DNA of 7,017 nt, taken from positions 1 to 7,017 of the forward strand of contig DASRNM010000003.1 of assembly GCA_035647435.1 (NCBI GenBank), given 5' to 3'. Position numbers and translations under genes: made by a program. This stretch comes from JAAZFZ01 sp035647435. Its GTDB lineage: Bacteria > Bacillota > Clostridia > Oscillospirales > Acutalibacteraceae. Below the pieces are notes generated by a model that ran no database searches, was not told the origin of the DNA, and was given only the letters and a program-made list of their open reading frames with translations. Below are positions 1-6,877 of this stretch, piece after piece; within the stretch, counting starts at the first letter, position 1, and every line of letters starts with the position of its first letter.

Positions 1-2
1 GA

Positions 3-31
3 ATTATAACACTATGAGTATTTGTTTTCAA
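3..31 (-). promoter_or_regulatory. Leftward sigma-A-type promoter for a gene outside the window
   Basis: Read on the minus strand, TTGAAA (31-26) is followed after exactly 17 nt by TATAAT (8-3), an almost perfect vegetative promoter. Transcription would start just outside the left edge, so the gene it serves is not in the window. Both hexamers and the spacing match the rightward promoter at 82-110. This suggests a divergently transcribed partner of the fucose gene. It is inferred from sequence only. Confidence 0.55.
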
Positions 32-38
32 GTTTGTC

Positions 39-108
39 TATAACAAAATGCAAAAGTATTTTTCATCAATTAAAGTGTATGTTGAAACATTTGTTGTATT
101 TTGTTATA
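39..108. repeat. 15-bp inverted repeat, possible operator pair
   Basis: TATAACAAAATGCAA at 39-53 is the reverse complement of TTGTATTTTGTTATA at 94-108 except for one position, which can form a G-T pair. The arms are separated by 40 nt. The right arm covers part of the -10 element of the rightward promoter, and the left arm lies just upstream of the leftward promoter's -35. Two identical sites facing each other between divergent promoters fit a regulator binding both, possibly with looping. AT-richness makes chance a real alternative. Confidence 0.35.
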
Positions 109-110
109 AT
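82..110 (+). promoter_or_regulatory. Sigma-A-type promoter of the fucokinase/guanylyltransferase gene
   Basis: TTGAAA at 82-87 and TATAAT at 105-110 are separated by 17 nt, the ideal spacing. A start site near 117 would give a leader of about 36 nt ending in the ribosome binding site. The -10 element overlaps the right arm of the inverted repeat at 39-108, which is where a repressor would act. Confidence 0.75.
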
Positions 111-139
111 TAAAGTTATTAAATCCCATTATGGACACT

Positions 140-155
140 GGAGGTTTTGCCTGTG
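140..155 (+). promoter_or_regulatory. Ribosome binding site that decides the GTG start
   Basis: GGAGG at 140-144 lies 8 nt before GTG at 153-155, normal spacing. An in-frame TTG at 147 is only 2 nt from the same motif, too close for efficient initiation, so GTG 153 is the better start. Confidence 0.75.
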
Positions 156-3104
156 AAAAGCAATCATTATTCTGATATTTCCCCTAATATTGTTTCTAAT
201 CAACTGGCAAGTTGGGACTATGTCATATTAACGGCCTCCAATAAAAACCAGGCAAATGCGTACAAACGGCAACTAGAAAAGAGGCTTAAACATAGCTGTA
301 TATCTAAATCTACTCATTGGGGAGTTATCTCTGACCCTGAAGATAAAAGAGTCGGCTCGGGCGGTGCAACATTTAACGCCTTGAGGTATGTTCGTAGTGT
401 TTCTGGTGACAGTGAGTTTTTTAAGCACAATAAAATCCTTGTTATTCACAGCGGTGGCGACAGCAAGCGGGTTCCAACTTATTCAGTTGGGGGCAAGCTG
501 TTTATGCCCTTTCAAAAAAATCTTGACAACGGCACAAGTGCGACTTTATTTGACGAGCTAATAGAAAGCCTCTCTTGTGTTCCTGAAAAAATTAATTCGG
601 GTATGCTTATCATAAGTGGTGACATACTCGTTATGTTTGACCCCGAAAAACTCAATTTTCTCGAATGTGACGCAGTAGCTTTATCTGTAAACGGGAGTGA
701 TGATGTTGGCAAAAACCATGGCGTGTTTTTAACTGATTGCAATAATAATTTAGAGAAGTTCTTGCACAAGAAAGCACCTGATATTTTAAAAAGAGAATGC
801 GCTGTTGACAAGCAAGGCATGGTAAAGCTTGACACGGGCAGCATTTGGCTTGGCGAAAAGATTTTAGAAAACCTGTTTGGGCTGATTGAAACAAAAGGCA
901 ATGTTTCAACTGCTAAATTTAACAAATTCGTCAACGATAAGGTTTGTCTTTCTTTTTATGCCGATATTATATATCCTCTCGCTTGCAATGCAGTTTTTGA
1001 AGATTATTTGAAAGAGACTCCTGAAAAAGATTTTTCAGATGAATTGATGAGTTGCAGAAAAATGATTTGGAATGCAATAAATCAGTTTAATCTTAAAGTG
1101 AATCTTATTAGTCACTCTGAATTTCTGCATTTTGGGACCTTGAACGAGATTCATAAAATATTTTGTTCTAACATTGACAACTTCAAACCCTTAGGCTGGC
1201 ACCGTCTTATCAACACAAATTGCAGCTTTGAAAACATTACAGTCAACAACTCTTTTATAGACTCGAATGTTTGTGTGGGAAACAATTCATATGTTATCGA
1301 CTCCCGTTTAATGGGCAACACTAAAGTCGGCAAAAATTCCATTCTTTACGGTGTTTCCGCACAAGACAGAGTTATTCCACCAGGGGTGATTGTTGACGGT
1401 TTTAAACTGTGTGACGGTAAATATGTTGCACGAATACTCGGGGTAAACGACAATCCGAAGCTTACCTTTGAAGATGGTTGTTCTTTTTTGGGGTTACCCT
1501 TTGAAACAGTTATAAAACAGCTTCGGCTCAACGAAAATGACATTTGGGAGGCCAATCAAAAACGCGACCTTTGGAATGCCCGTTTATTCTGCAAAGGTGA
1601 AACGCCACAAAAGGCTCTTGACTGCGCCCTTGCGCTACATGACAGTGTTATTAATGGCAATCCGTTGCAACACCCCTTAGAGCTCAGCTTTTCCTCAAGT
1701 GCTCAACAGGCGGATTTGGATTCAATGCTTAATAAAAAGGTGTGCATTTATAACGAGGTCACGGCATTAAAAATTATTGAATCAATCAAAAGTCGTTCCC
1801 CCGTAAACGAATTAAAAGCGAGCTTTGGTAAGGTTCTATCAAACAGTATTATTGAAAAACTGATTGAGCTTGCAAGCGGCGCTGATAAGGCTCTGAAAAT
1901 CAGGGTTTTATATTATTGCTCTGAACTGTGCAATAACAATCTATCAAACAAGCTGCGAAAAGAATACTTGAGTGAATTGCGCGAATGGTTAATTGGTGTC
2001 TATACACAGCATAGCGATTTCTCAAAAGAAAAGATGGTGCCGTACGCTAAAAACGAGTTACCTGTAAGGGTGAATTGGGGTGGCACATGGACGGATACAC
2101 CGCCTTACAGCTACGAAAATGGTGGAGGAGTCCTTAATGCCGCAATCCTTTTAGACGATAAGTTTCCAGTCAAAACTGAAATAAAAAGCATCAATGAAAA
2201 ACACATTGTGCTTGAAAACTTGGATGTAAAGGCTATTCAAGTTTTCAAAGATATTGAAGAACTTCAGAAATGCACAAACACAGACGACCCTTTTGCATTG
2301 AGCAAAGCATGCCTAATTGCCTGCGGAATTATCCCCCAAAAAGGCGGAAATTTAGATAAAATTACAGATAAATTCGGTGGTTTTCACTTGACTACTAAGG
2401 TGGAAAATGTTGCACAGGGAAGTGGTCTGGGTATCAGCAGCATCCTTGCCTGCTCATGCTTAATTATATTGTATCGTTTTTTCGGGGTTGATTATGACAG
2501 GGACAAGCTTTTAAACGCAACTTTATGTGCAGAGCAGCTAATGACCACAGGCGGTGGCTGGCAAGACCAGGCGGGCGGTTATCTAAGAGGTATTAAACTC
2601 ACCTCAAGCGAAAAGTATGATAAGAATTTTAATTTAAAGACTTTGGAATTGACAGCAGAAACAAAAAACGAATTGCAAAGACGTTTTGTTCTCATAAACA
2701 CGGGTCAAAACCGACTTGCAAGAGATATACTAAGAAGTGTCGTTGAAGGTTACATCGGCGCTGACACAGATGCTCTCAAAGCATTGGAAGAAATAAGAAA
2801 ATTGCCCAAAATGATGATAACAGAGCTTGAGGAGGGCAACATTGATAAGTTTGCAAAGCTCTTAACACTACAGTATGAGCTGACGTGTAAAATGAATAAA
2901 GACTTCACCACCCCATATATTGAAGAAATTTTTAAGGCATGCAATCCCCTCATAGATGGCAAAATGATATGCGGTGCAGGCGGAGGCGGATTTATTCAGA
3001 TTATACTGAAAAAGGATGTTTCTGTTGAAGAGCTTTCAAAGCGCTTAGATGAGCTTTTGAGTGACAACAGCACGGTTATAAGAAACTGCAAGTTTTTCTA
3101 TTGA
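153..3104 (+). CDS. fkp: Bifunctional L-fucokinase / L-fucose-1-phosphate guanylyltransferase (Fkp)
   Basis: Predicted cytoplasmic salvage enzyme: L-fucose + ATP gives L-fucose-1-phosphate, then GTP gives GDP-L-fucose. With the GTG start it has 983 residues, close to the roughly 950 of Bacteroides fragilis Fkp. The N-terminal half carries the fucose pyrophosphorylase signatures GSGGAT (68-73) and HSGGDSKRVP (99-108). Residues about 353-423 are rich in short V/I-N-G repeats that look like a left-handed beta-helix segment. The C-terminal part is a GHMP kinase: PVRVNWGGTWTD (637-648, sugar binding), QGSGLGISS (755-763, phosphate loop), WQDQAGG (803-809, with a candidate catalytic Asp) and GAGGGGF (941-947). 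All key motifs are intact. No signal peptide is seen. It has its own promoter and terminator, so it is probably monocistronic. No fucosyltransferase or fucose transporter lies nearby in the window. Related sugars such as D-arabinose could also be used, as in the known Fkp. Confidence 0.93.
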   Translation: MKSNHYSDISPNIVSNQLASWDYVILTASNKNQANAYKRQLEKRLKHSCISKSTHWGVISDPEDKRVGSGGATFNALRYVRSVSGDSEFFKHNKILVIHSGGDSKRVPTYSVGGKLFMPFQKNLDNGTSATLFDELIESLSCVPEKINSGMLIISGDILVMFDPEKLNFLECDAVALSVNGSDDVGKNHGVFLTDCNNNLEKFLHKKAPDILKRECAVDKQGMVKLDTGSIWLGEKILENLFGLIETKGNVSTAKFNKFVNDKVCLSFYADIIYPLACNAVFEDYLKETPEKDFSDELMSCRKMIWNAINQFNLKVNLISHSEFLHFGTLNEIHKIFCSNIDNFKPLGWHRLINTNCSFENITVNNSFIDSNVCVGNNSYVIDSRLMGNTKVGKNSILYGVSAQDRVIPPGVIVDGFKLCDGKYVARILGVNDNPKLTFEDGCSFLGLPFETVIKQLRLNENDIWEANQKRDLWNARLFCKGETPQKALDCALALHDSVINGNPLQHPLELSFSSSAQQADLDSMLNKKVCIYNEVTALKIIESIKSRSPVNELKASFGKVLSNSIIEKLIELASGADKALKIRVLYYCSELCNNNLSNKLRKEYLSELREWLIGVYTQHSDFSKEKMVPYAKNELPVRVNWGGTWTDTPPYSYENGGGVLNAAILLDDKFPVKTEIKSINEKHIVLENLDVKAIQVFKDIEELQKCTNTDDPFALSKACLIACGIIPQKGGNLDKITDKFGGFHLTTKVENVAQGSGLGISSILACSCLIILYRFFGVDYDRDKLLNATLCAEQLMTTGGGWQDQAGGYLRGIKLTSSEKYDKNFNLKTLELTAETKNELQRRFVLINTGQNRLARDILRSVVEGYIGADTDALKALEEIRKLPKMMITELEEGNIDKFAKLLTLQYELTCKMNKDFTTPYIEEIFKACNPLIDGKMICGAGGGGFIQIILKKDVSVEELSKRLDELLSDNSTVIRNCKFFY

Positions 3105-3117
3105 CAACTTGTTTTTT

Positions 3118-3160
3118 AAGCCGGAGATAAGCTAAAAGTGCTTATTTCCGGCTTTTGTTT
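3118..3160 (+). terminator. Rho-independent terminator after fkp
   Basis: AAGCCGGAGATAAGC (3118-3132) pairs with GCTTATTTCCGGCTT (3140-3154) over 15 bp with one G-T pair and a 7-nt loop. It is followed by TTGTTTT. The hairpin begins 13 nt after the TGA stop. No good T-run exists on the other strand, so it works rightward only. It separates fkp from the downstream reductase gene. Confidence 0.85.
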
Positions 3161-3222
3161 TATGTATTAATTTGTCAATAATCTTGTTAATTTAATTTGA
3201 AAAAACAACAAATCGTTTAGGC

Positions 3223-3252
3223 TTGATAAAATTACCGTTACAAAAACATTAT
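3223..3252 (+). promoter_or_regulatory. Weak candidate promoter for the SDR gene
   Basis: TTGATA (3223-3228) lies 18 nt before CATTAT (3247-3252), and TATATA follows at 3250-3255 with looser spacing. This is the best match I found between the fkp terminator and the SDR start. A promoter is expected here because of the terminator, but its exact place is uncertain. Confidence 0.3.
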
Positions 3253-3305
3253 ATACGATAACATATTGGATATCATACTAATAAATCTGAATTTGAGGTG
3301 TTGTC

Positions 3306-4049
3306 ATGTCAAAAAATGCTATTGTCACAGGCGGTTCAAGAGGCCTTGGCAGAGGTATGGTTATTAAGCTTGCCGAAATGGGTTACAATGTTATCGTGAA
3401 TTTTGTAAGCAACGGCAGTAAGGCTATTACGGTTGACTTAATTAATGAAATAGAAAGCGAATACGGCGTAAAGGGAATTGCAGTTCAGGGTGATGTTTCA
3501 GATTATAAATCATGCAAAAAAATTGTTGATACTTGCGTTGAAAAGTTTGGCGAAAGAATTGATGTCTTGGTCAACAACGCAGGCATTGACAATAATTTGA
3601 GCTTTTTGACCATAAAACCTGAACAATATACTAATTTGATAAATGTCAACTTGCTAAGTTTTTTGCACTGCTCACATTTGGTTCTGCCTTATATGGTGAA
3701 AGCAAAATCGGGCTGTATTGTAAATGTATCCTCAATCGGCGGAATTATGGGTGTTTCTGAGCAGGCCGACTACTGTGCATCAAAGGCAGGGGTAATCGGA
3801 TTGACAAGGGCACTCGCTGTTGAATTCGGGGTTGCGCAAGTTCGTGTTAACTGCATAGCACCTGGAATGATTTGGACAGATATGCTCCGTGAGGCCGACC
3901 AAGAGGCCGTAAATATTTTAAAATTGGCAATCCCTCTCGGTGAAATTGGTGAGGTTGATGATATCTCACATTGTCTTGAATATCTTGTTACAGCAAAATA
4001 TGTTACAGGTCAAACTGTTTCACCAAACGGCGGAATTATAATGCCATAA
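3306..4049 (+). CDS. Short-chain dehydrogenase/reductase, FabG-like
   Basis: A complete 247-residue classical SDR, the usual family length. Visible motifs are the Rossmann glycine motif TGGSRGLG (8-15), the adenine-contacting Asp63 in GDVSD, NNAG (90-93), active-site Asn115, Ser143, Tyr156 and Lys160 (YCASK), and the PG turn at 186-187. The Ser-Arg in the glycine motif and the Asn after beta-strand 2 (VNF) resemble NADPH-using FabG enzymes. The start ATG has GAGGTG at 3295-3300. Overall it resembles 3-oxoacyl-ACP reductase, but no fatty-acid genes are present in the window, and many FabG-like SDRs act on sugars, polyols or other alcohols. The substrate is therefore not assigned. It is separated from fkp by a terminator and about 200 nt, so a link to fucose metabolism is only positional. 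Confidence 0.9.
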   Translation: MSKNAIVTGGSRGLGRGMVIKLAEMGYNVIVNFVSNGSKAITVDLINEIESEYGVKGIAVQGDVSDYKSCKKIVDTCVEKFGERIDVLVNNAGIDNNLSFLTIKPEQYTNLINVNLLSFLHCSHLVLPYMVKAKSGCIVNVSSIGGIMGVSEQADYCASKAGVIGLTRALAVEFGVAQVRVNCIAPGMIWTDMLREADQEAVNILKLAIPLGEIGEVDDISHCLEYLVTAKYVTGQTVSPNGGIIMP

Positions 4050-4050
4050 C

Positions 4051-4088
4051 AAAAATGACCGTCCGAAAGGACGGTCATTAATTTTTTA
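4051..4088. terminator. Bidirectional terminator between convergent genes
   Basis: An 11-bp perfect stem (4054-4064 with 4069-4079) is closed by a GAAA tetraloop. A run of six T (4082-4087) follows on the plus strand. Five A at 4051-4055 give a T-run on the minus strand. It sits 4 nt past the SDR stop and 24 nt past the stop of the convergent phosphodiesterase gene, so it can end both units. Confidence 0.88.
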
Positions 4089-4103
4089 TTCTTATCGTTA
4101 TAA

Positions 4104-5111
4104 TTATGGATTATAAATTGTTTCATAAATCATGTCAGGCTTGTCTGTCATAATTGCGTCTGCTCCGTTTTCTGTGAGATATATGGCATTTTCAGCATCG
4201 TTACATGTCCAATACTGAACCGCAATGTTATATTTATGTGCATAGTTAATAACCTCTTTAGTGCCAAGGTTTATAATTTCAATTCTCCATGGCATAACAT
4301 TAGCACCATACGGCAGTTGGAGTGCCACATACTTTATATCAAGCTCGTCAAGGTCCTTGTTCATACGGCAATAAAAATAGAATTGAAATACCTCTTTTAT
4401 ACTGGCAGAACGCATCATGTCGGGATAATTTTCGTCAATATGTTTGCTTGCAGTCGGTAAAAATGAACCAATTATCGTTCTGCTCAACAAATCTCTTTGC
4501 TCAAGTATTTGATAAAGCTTATCAGCTGCCTTTTTACCCCAAAAGGCAGGGCTTTTAATTTCAATAATATACTGAAATTCTTTTTCATTGCTGTTGTTTT
4601 CAATATAGTCAAGAATGGTTTCACAGTTTACAACTCTGAGGTTATCGGGTATATCTTCACCACGCAACCCACGGTACAGATATTCACCATCTATTTTGAA
4701 ATTTTCACCAAGGTTTAGGCATTGCAACTGTTCAAGGGTATAGGTATAGGGCGTAACATTTGAATGCCCAAAAGCCTCTTTTGCATTGCTTGTGTCATCA
4801 TATGTTAGATTGTGGAGTAAAACCAACTCACCGTCTCTTGTAATTTGAACATCGAACTCAAAAATGTCAACACCAAGAATATCGTTGTTTTCAATAACAT
4901 ATTCAAACGCCATGAGTGTGTTTTCTGGTGCTAAATTTGCACCCGATCTGTGTGCGGAAATTTGCGGATTGCCATACTCCATAATATAGGGATTTGTTGC
5001 ATCCTCATTGATTACAACCTCAGTCCCCGGCTTGTCCCCGTTTGCCATTGTGACGATGACAAATACAAAAGACATGATCGCGGATATAATTTTTGTTACA
5101 TTGCTAATCAT
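4104..5111 (-). CDS. Exported glycerophosphodiester phosphodiesterase (GDPD family)
   Basis: Predicted to hydrolyse glycerophosphodiesters to sn-glycerol-3-phosphate and an alcohol outside the cytoplasm. It has 335 residues. An N-terminal hydrophobic stretch (about 8-22) after one Lys looks like a signal peptide or membrane anchor. The GDPD TIM-barrel core follows: HRSGANLAPENT (54-65) matches the HRGxxxxxPENT motif with catalytic His54. Metal ligands are Glu85 and Asp87 (EFDV) and Glu184 (IIEIKSP). The second catalytic His100 is present, but the usual HD pair reads HN (100-101). WTCND (301-305) and the C-terminal GADAIMTDKPD (316-326) are also typical. Start: GGAGGAGG (5123-5116) lies 4 nt before the ATG, in the 12-nt gap after the upstream lipase-like gene, so the two are clearly co-transcribed. 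The exact lipid head group cannot be read from sequence. Confidence 0.92.
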   Translation of the reverse strand: MISNVTKIISAIMSFVFVIVTMANGDKPGTEVVINEDATNPYIMEYGNPQISAHRSGANLAPENTLMAFEYVIENNDILGVDIFEFDVQITRDGELVLLHNLTYDDTSNAKEAFGHSNVTPYTYTLEQLQCLNLGENFKIDGEYLYRGLRGEDIPDNLRVVNCETILDYIENNSNEKEFQYIIEIKSPAFWGKKAADKLYQILEQRDLLSRTIIGSFLPTASKHIDENYPDMMRSASIKEVFQFYFYCRMNKDLDELDIKYVALQLPYGANVMPWRIEIINLGTKEVINYAHKYNIAVQYWTCNDAENAIYLTENGADAIMTDKPDMIYETIYNP

Positions 5112-5115
5112 TGTT

Positions 5116-5123
5116 CCTCCTCC
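5116..5123 (-). promoter_or_regulatory. Strong intercistronic ribosome binding site
   Basis: GGAGGAGG fills most of the 12-nt gap between the TAA of the lipase-like gene and the ATG of the phosphodiesterase gene. It is the strongest Shine-Dalgarno sequence in the window, implying good translation of the second cistron and supporting a single transcript. Confidence 0.8.
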
Positions 5124-6815
5124 TTAAACCTTTAATAATATATTTTTAACTAAAGAGAAAACACGAAAAATGATTTTTATTGTTTCGCTTTTTTCATTTG
5201 ATTCTATTTCGCCTATTTTTATAAGAATATTTTCTAACCTGTCTTGTGCCCCGTAAAACTCATCAGCATTAACAACGGTGTTGTTCATTAAATTCTCACA
5301 TTCGGCAAGAGCTTCTTGTAGCTCACGAGCGTTTTCTTGACTTAACAGCTGTGCGTCAACCTCATTCGCTTGCGATATCATGCCTCTGGTTTTATTTGAC
5401 TCACGAGCTTCGTTAAACTGCGGAAAGTTTTTATCACTATACACATTTATTATCGAATCCTCAGATAAAATCTTTGTTGCAAGCGTTATAATAACATCGT
5501 TTCGCGATATAACTCCATGCACCTGCCCTTTAAAAAACCACGTTGTGTCGCACAGAATGCCTGTTGATGCATCTATGCGGTTGTCAGGGCTAATATGGTT
5601 TCTACCACATGTGCAATATAAGTTTTGTTGAGTATAGCCTGAGGGTAGCGTTTCACCTATGTTTGCAACTGTTGCTCCAATTGACCCATATTTTAGGTCA
5701 ACAATTTGGTCTGAGTCATTTGTACGACCACTTTCCAAAAGTGCAAACAGCTCGGAATCATAACCACATATATTAAAAAACTTTACACCGTTTGCTTTTG
5801 CGTCTGATATTATTGAATTGATATTGCTTTGTGCATTATAATATTTATCCGTCTGTGCCCTTAGTTGTGCGCTTTCAGGACCCAAAAGGTGCATTTGAGC
5901 CACCTGCTGATAATGTTCAGGAGGGATAAACGCTATTAGGCCCGCACTGTTTGATGCACAATCTTCAATCAGTTGGTTTACAATGCTTTCAAAAAGCTTT
6001 ATGAAAACTGACTTTGGAATCAGACGAAACAAAACACTAATAACATCACCGAGTCCATCATCAAAAATTGAATTAAAAAGCTTGTCATATAAAATCTTAT
6101 CATCATAATTGAACCTGTTTAGGTAAATGTCCGATGCAGATGATGACCCTTGAATTGCCGGCACAATATAAACAACCTTGTTCAAACAATCAGAGCCGAA
6201 TTCGTCAAGGTAAGCCGTAAGGATTGTTGCGCCTTGACTGCCAGCGAGTATGTTCACCTTTCGCTCCCCTGTTTGAGCTTTCACCGTTTGGATATATTCG
6301 TTTAGCAATTGTGCATTATCATACGGGGCAGCAAAGAAGTTATAAGCAAAATAATAAAGATAATCATCTCGAACTTGCTGTGTTATTCTTTCAAAGGGAA
6401 TGTTTGAGTTAATATACTTCTTCTCATCCTCGTTACAGTGAGAGTAAGGATAATAATATGATTGTGCTTCAATTTCATTAACAAAACTACCATCATCATT
6501 AAGCTTGAATGGTTCAATTATGTCAGACACGGCACTTTCTACGGCCGCATTTAATGCACTGCCACCACCAGTGAATAAAGAGGTTAAAATTGAAAAAGAC
6601 ACACTTTTCAGCAAAGAAGATGTATCAATCTCTAAAGGGAAAGCATATTTACCGCCCTGGGAATTACTGTTTGAAAAAACTAATCTGGATTGACCTATTC
6701 CAGGCATTACAATTGTAGGGCAATAGCCTTTATCACCCTTTTGTGCTACAACGGGCAGAATAAAAGAAATGCACATTGATATAATCAATAAAAGCGATAT
6801 CGTTCTTTTAATCAT
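5124..6815 (-). CDS. Secreted LCAT-like alpha/beta-hydrolase (lipase/acyltransferase type)
   Basis: A 563-residue exported protein, probably an acyl-ester hydrolase acting outside the membrane. The signal peptide runs MIKR, then a hydrophobic stretch to VVA, with likely cleavage after Ala24. The mature start holds VMPGIGQS (36-43), a typical oxyanion-hole strand. The segment YNFFAAPYDN (158-167) and the nucleophile elbow AGSQG (191-195, Ser193) in VNILAGSQGATILTAYL fit the LCAT/PGAP1-like lipase pattern. The elbow has Ala instead of the first Gly of GxSxG, as in Bacillus lipases. Candidate acids are Asp411 or Asp415 (SPDNRID), with Asp353 as an alternative; the His is probably His433 (KGQVHG). 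Residues about 480-540 look helical and FIVAR-like, and the last 20 form a cationic amphipathic segment. Start: ATG 6815 has GGGAG 8 nt upstream; the upstream ATG at 6830 has none. It is the first gene of an operon with the phosphodiesterase. Esterase or acyltransferase activity on other substrates is possible. Confidence 0.8.
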   Translation of the reverse strand: MIKRTISLLLIISMCISFILPVVAQKGDKGYCPTIVMPGIGQSRLVFSNSNSQGGKYAFPLEIDTSSLLKSVSFSILTSLFTGGGSALNAAVESAVSDIIEPFKLNDDGSFVNEIEAQSYYYPYSHCNEDEKKYINSNIPFERITQQVRDDYLYYFAYNFFAAPYDNAQLLNEYIQTVKAQTGERKVNILAGSQGATILTAYLDEFGSDCLNKVVYIVPAIQGSSSASDIYLNRFNYDDKILYDKLFNSIFDDGLGDVISVLFRLIPKSVFIKLFESIVNQLIEDCASNSAGLIAFIPPEHYQQVAQMHLLGPESAQLRAQTDKYYNAQSNINSIISDAKANGVKFFNICGYDSELFALLESGRTNDSDQIVDLKYGSIGATVANIGETLPSGYTQQNLYCTCGRNHISPDNRIDASTGILCDTTWFFKGQVHGVISRNDVIITLATKILSEDSIINVYSDKNFPQFNEARESNKTRGMISQANEVDAQLLSQENARELQEALAECENLMNNTVVNADEFYGAQDRLENILIKIGEIESNEKSETIKIIFRVFSLVKNILLKV

Positions 6816-6823
6816 ACTACATA

Positions 6824-6828
6824 CTCCC
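6824..6828 (-). promoter_or_regulatory. Ribosome binding site of the lipase-like gene
   Basis: GGGAG (minus strand 6828-6824) is 8 nt before ATG 6815. It lies inside the five extra codons that a start at 6830 would add, so it argues for the shorter protein, which also begins with the normal MIKR signal-peptide n-region. Confidence 0.7.
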
Positions 6829-6846
6829 ATTTATTTCATTTTTTCC

Positions 6847-6875
6847 ATTCTAACATAAGAAATTTATGTTGGCAA
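6847..6875 (-). promoter_or_regulatory. Sigma-A-type promoter of the lipase-GDPD operon
   Basis: On the minus strand TTGCCA (6875-6870) and TAGAAT (6852-6847) are separated by 17 nt. Each hexamer matches consensus at five or four of six positions. The expected start near 6840 gives a leader of about 25 nt before ATG 6815. A 7-bp dyad fills the spacer. Confidence 0.6.
6852..6870. repeat. 7-bp perfect dyad inside the lipase promoter spacer
   Basis: AACATAA (6852-6858) and TTATGTT (6864-6870) are perfect inverted repeats with a 5-nt spacer. They lie exactly between the -35 and -10 hexamers, touching both. That is a typical place for a repressor or MerR-type operator. No regulator gene is visible in the window, so the role is inferred. 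Confidence 0.4.
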
Positions 6876-6877
6876 CA

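Noticed and set aside
147..152. TTG start at 147 for fkp
   Set aside because: It is only 2 nt from GGAGG; the in-frame GTG at 153 has proper 8-nt spacing.
131..175. Out-of-frame ATG at 131 giving a 14-codon peptide overlapping the fkp start
   Set aside because: No ribosome binding site precedes it, and it contains the fkp Shine-Dalgarno itself; likely chance, although a translated leader cannot be fully excluded.
512..934. 140-codon open frame antisense to fkp
   Set aside because: It lies inside the strongly conserved pyrophosphorylase domain, shows no recognisable domain and is a shadow frame; the same holds for the smaller antisense frames in fkp.
3161..3305. Small RNA or riboswitch upstream of the SDR gene
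   Set aside because: The region is AT-rich with no strong stems beyond the fkp terminator and no recognisable aptamer motif; a covariance-model search would be needed to exclude one.
4236..4718. Plus-strand open frames inside the phosphodiesterase gene
   Set aside because: They overlap each other and a clear GDPD gene on the other strand; composition and lack of motifs fit shadow frames.
6750..6780. Possible lipobox in the lipase-like signal peptide (SMC)
   Set aside because: The residue before Cys is Met, not Gly or Ala, and a better signal peptidase I site (VVA) follows.
6816..6830. Upstream ATG at 6830 for the lipase-like gene
   Set aside because: No ribosome binding site; the extra codons contain the GGGAG that serves the ATG at 6815.
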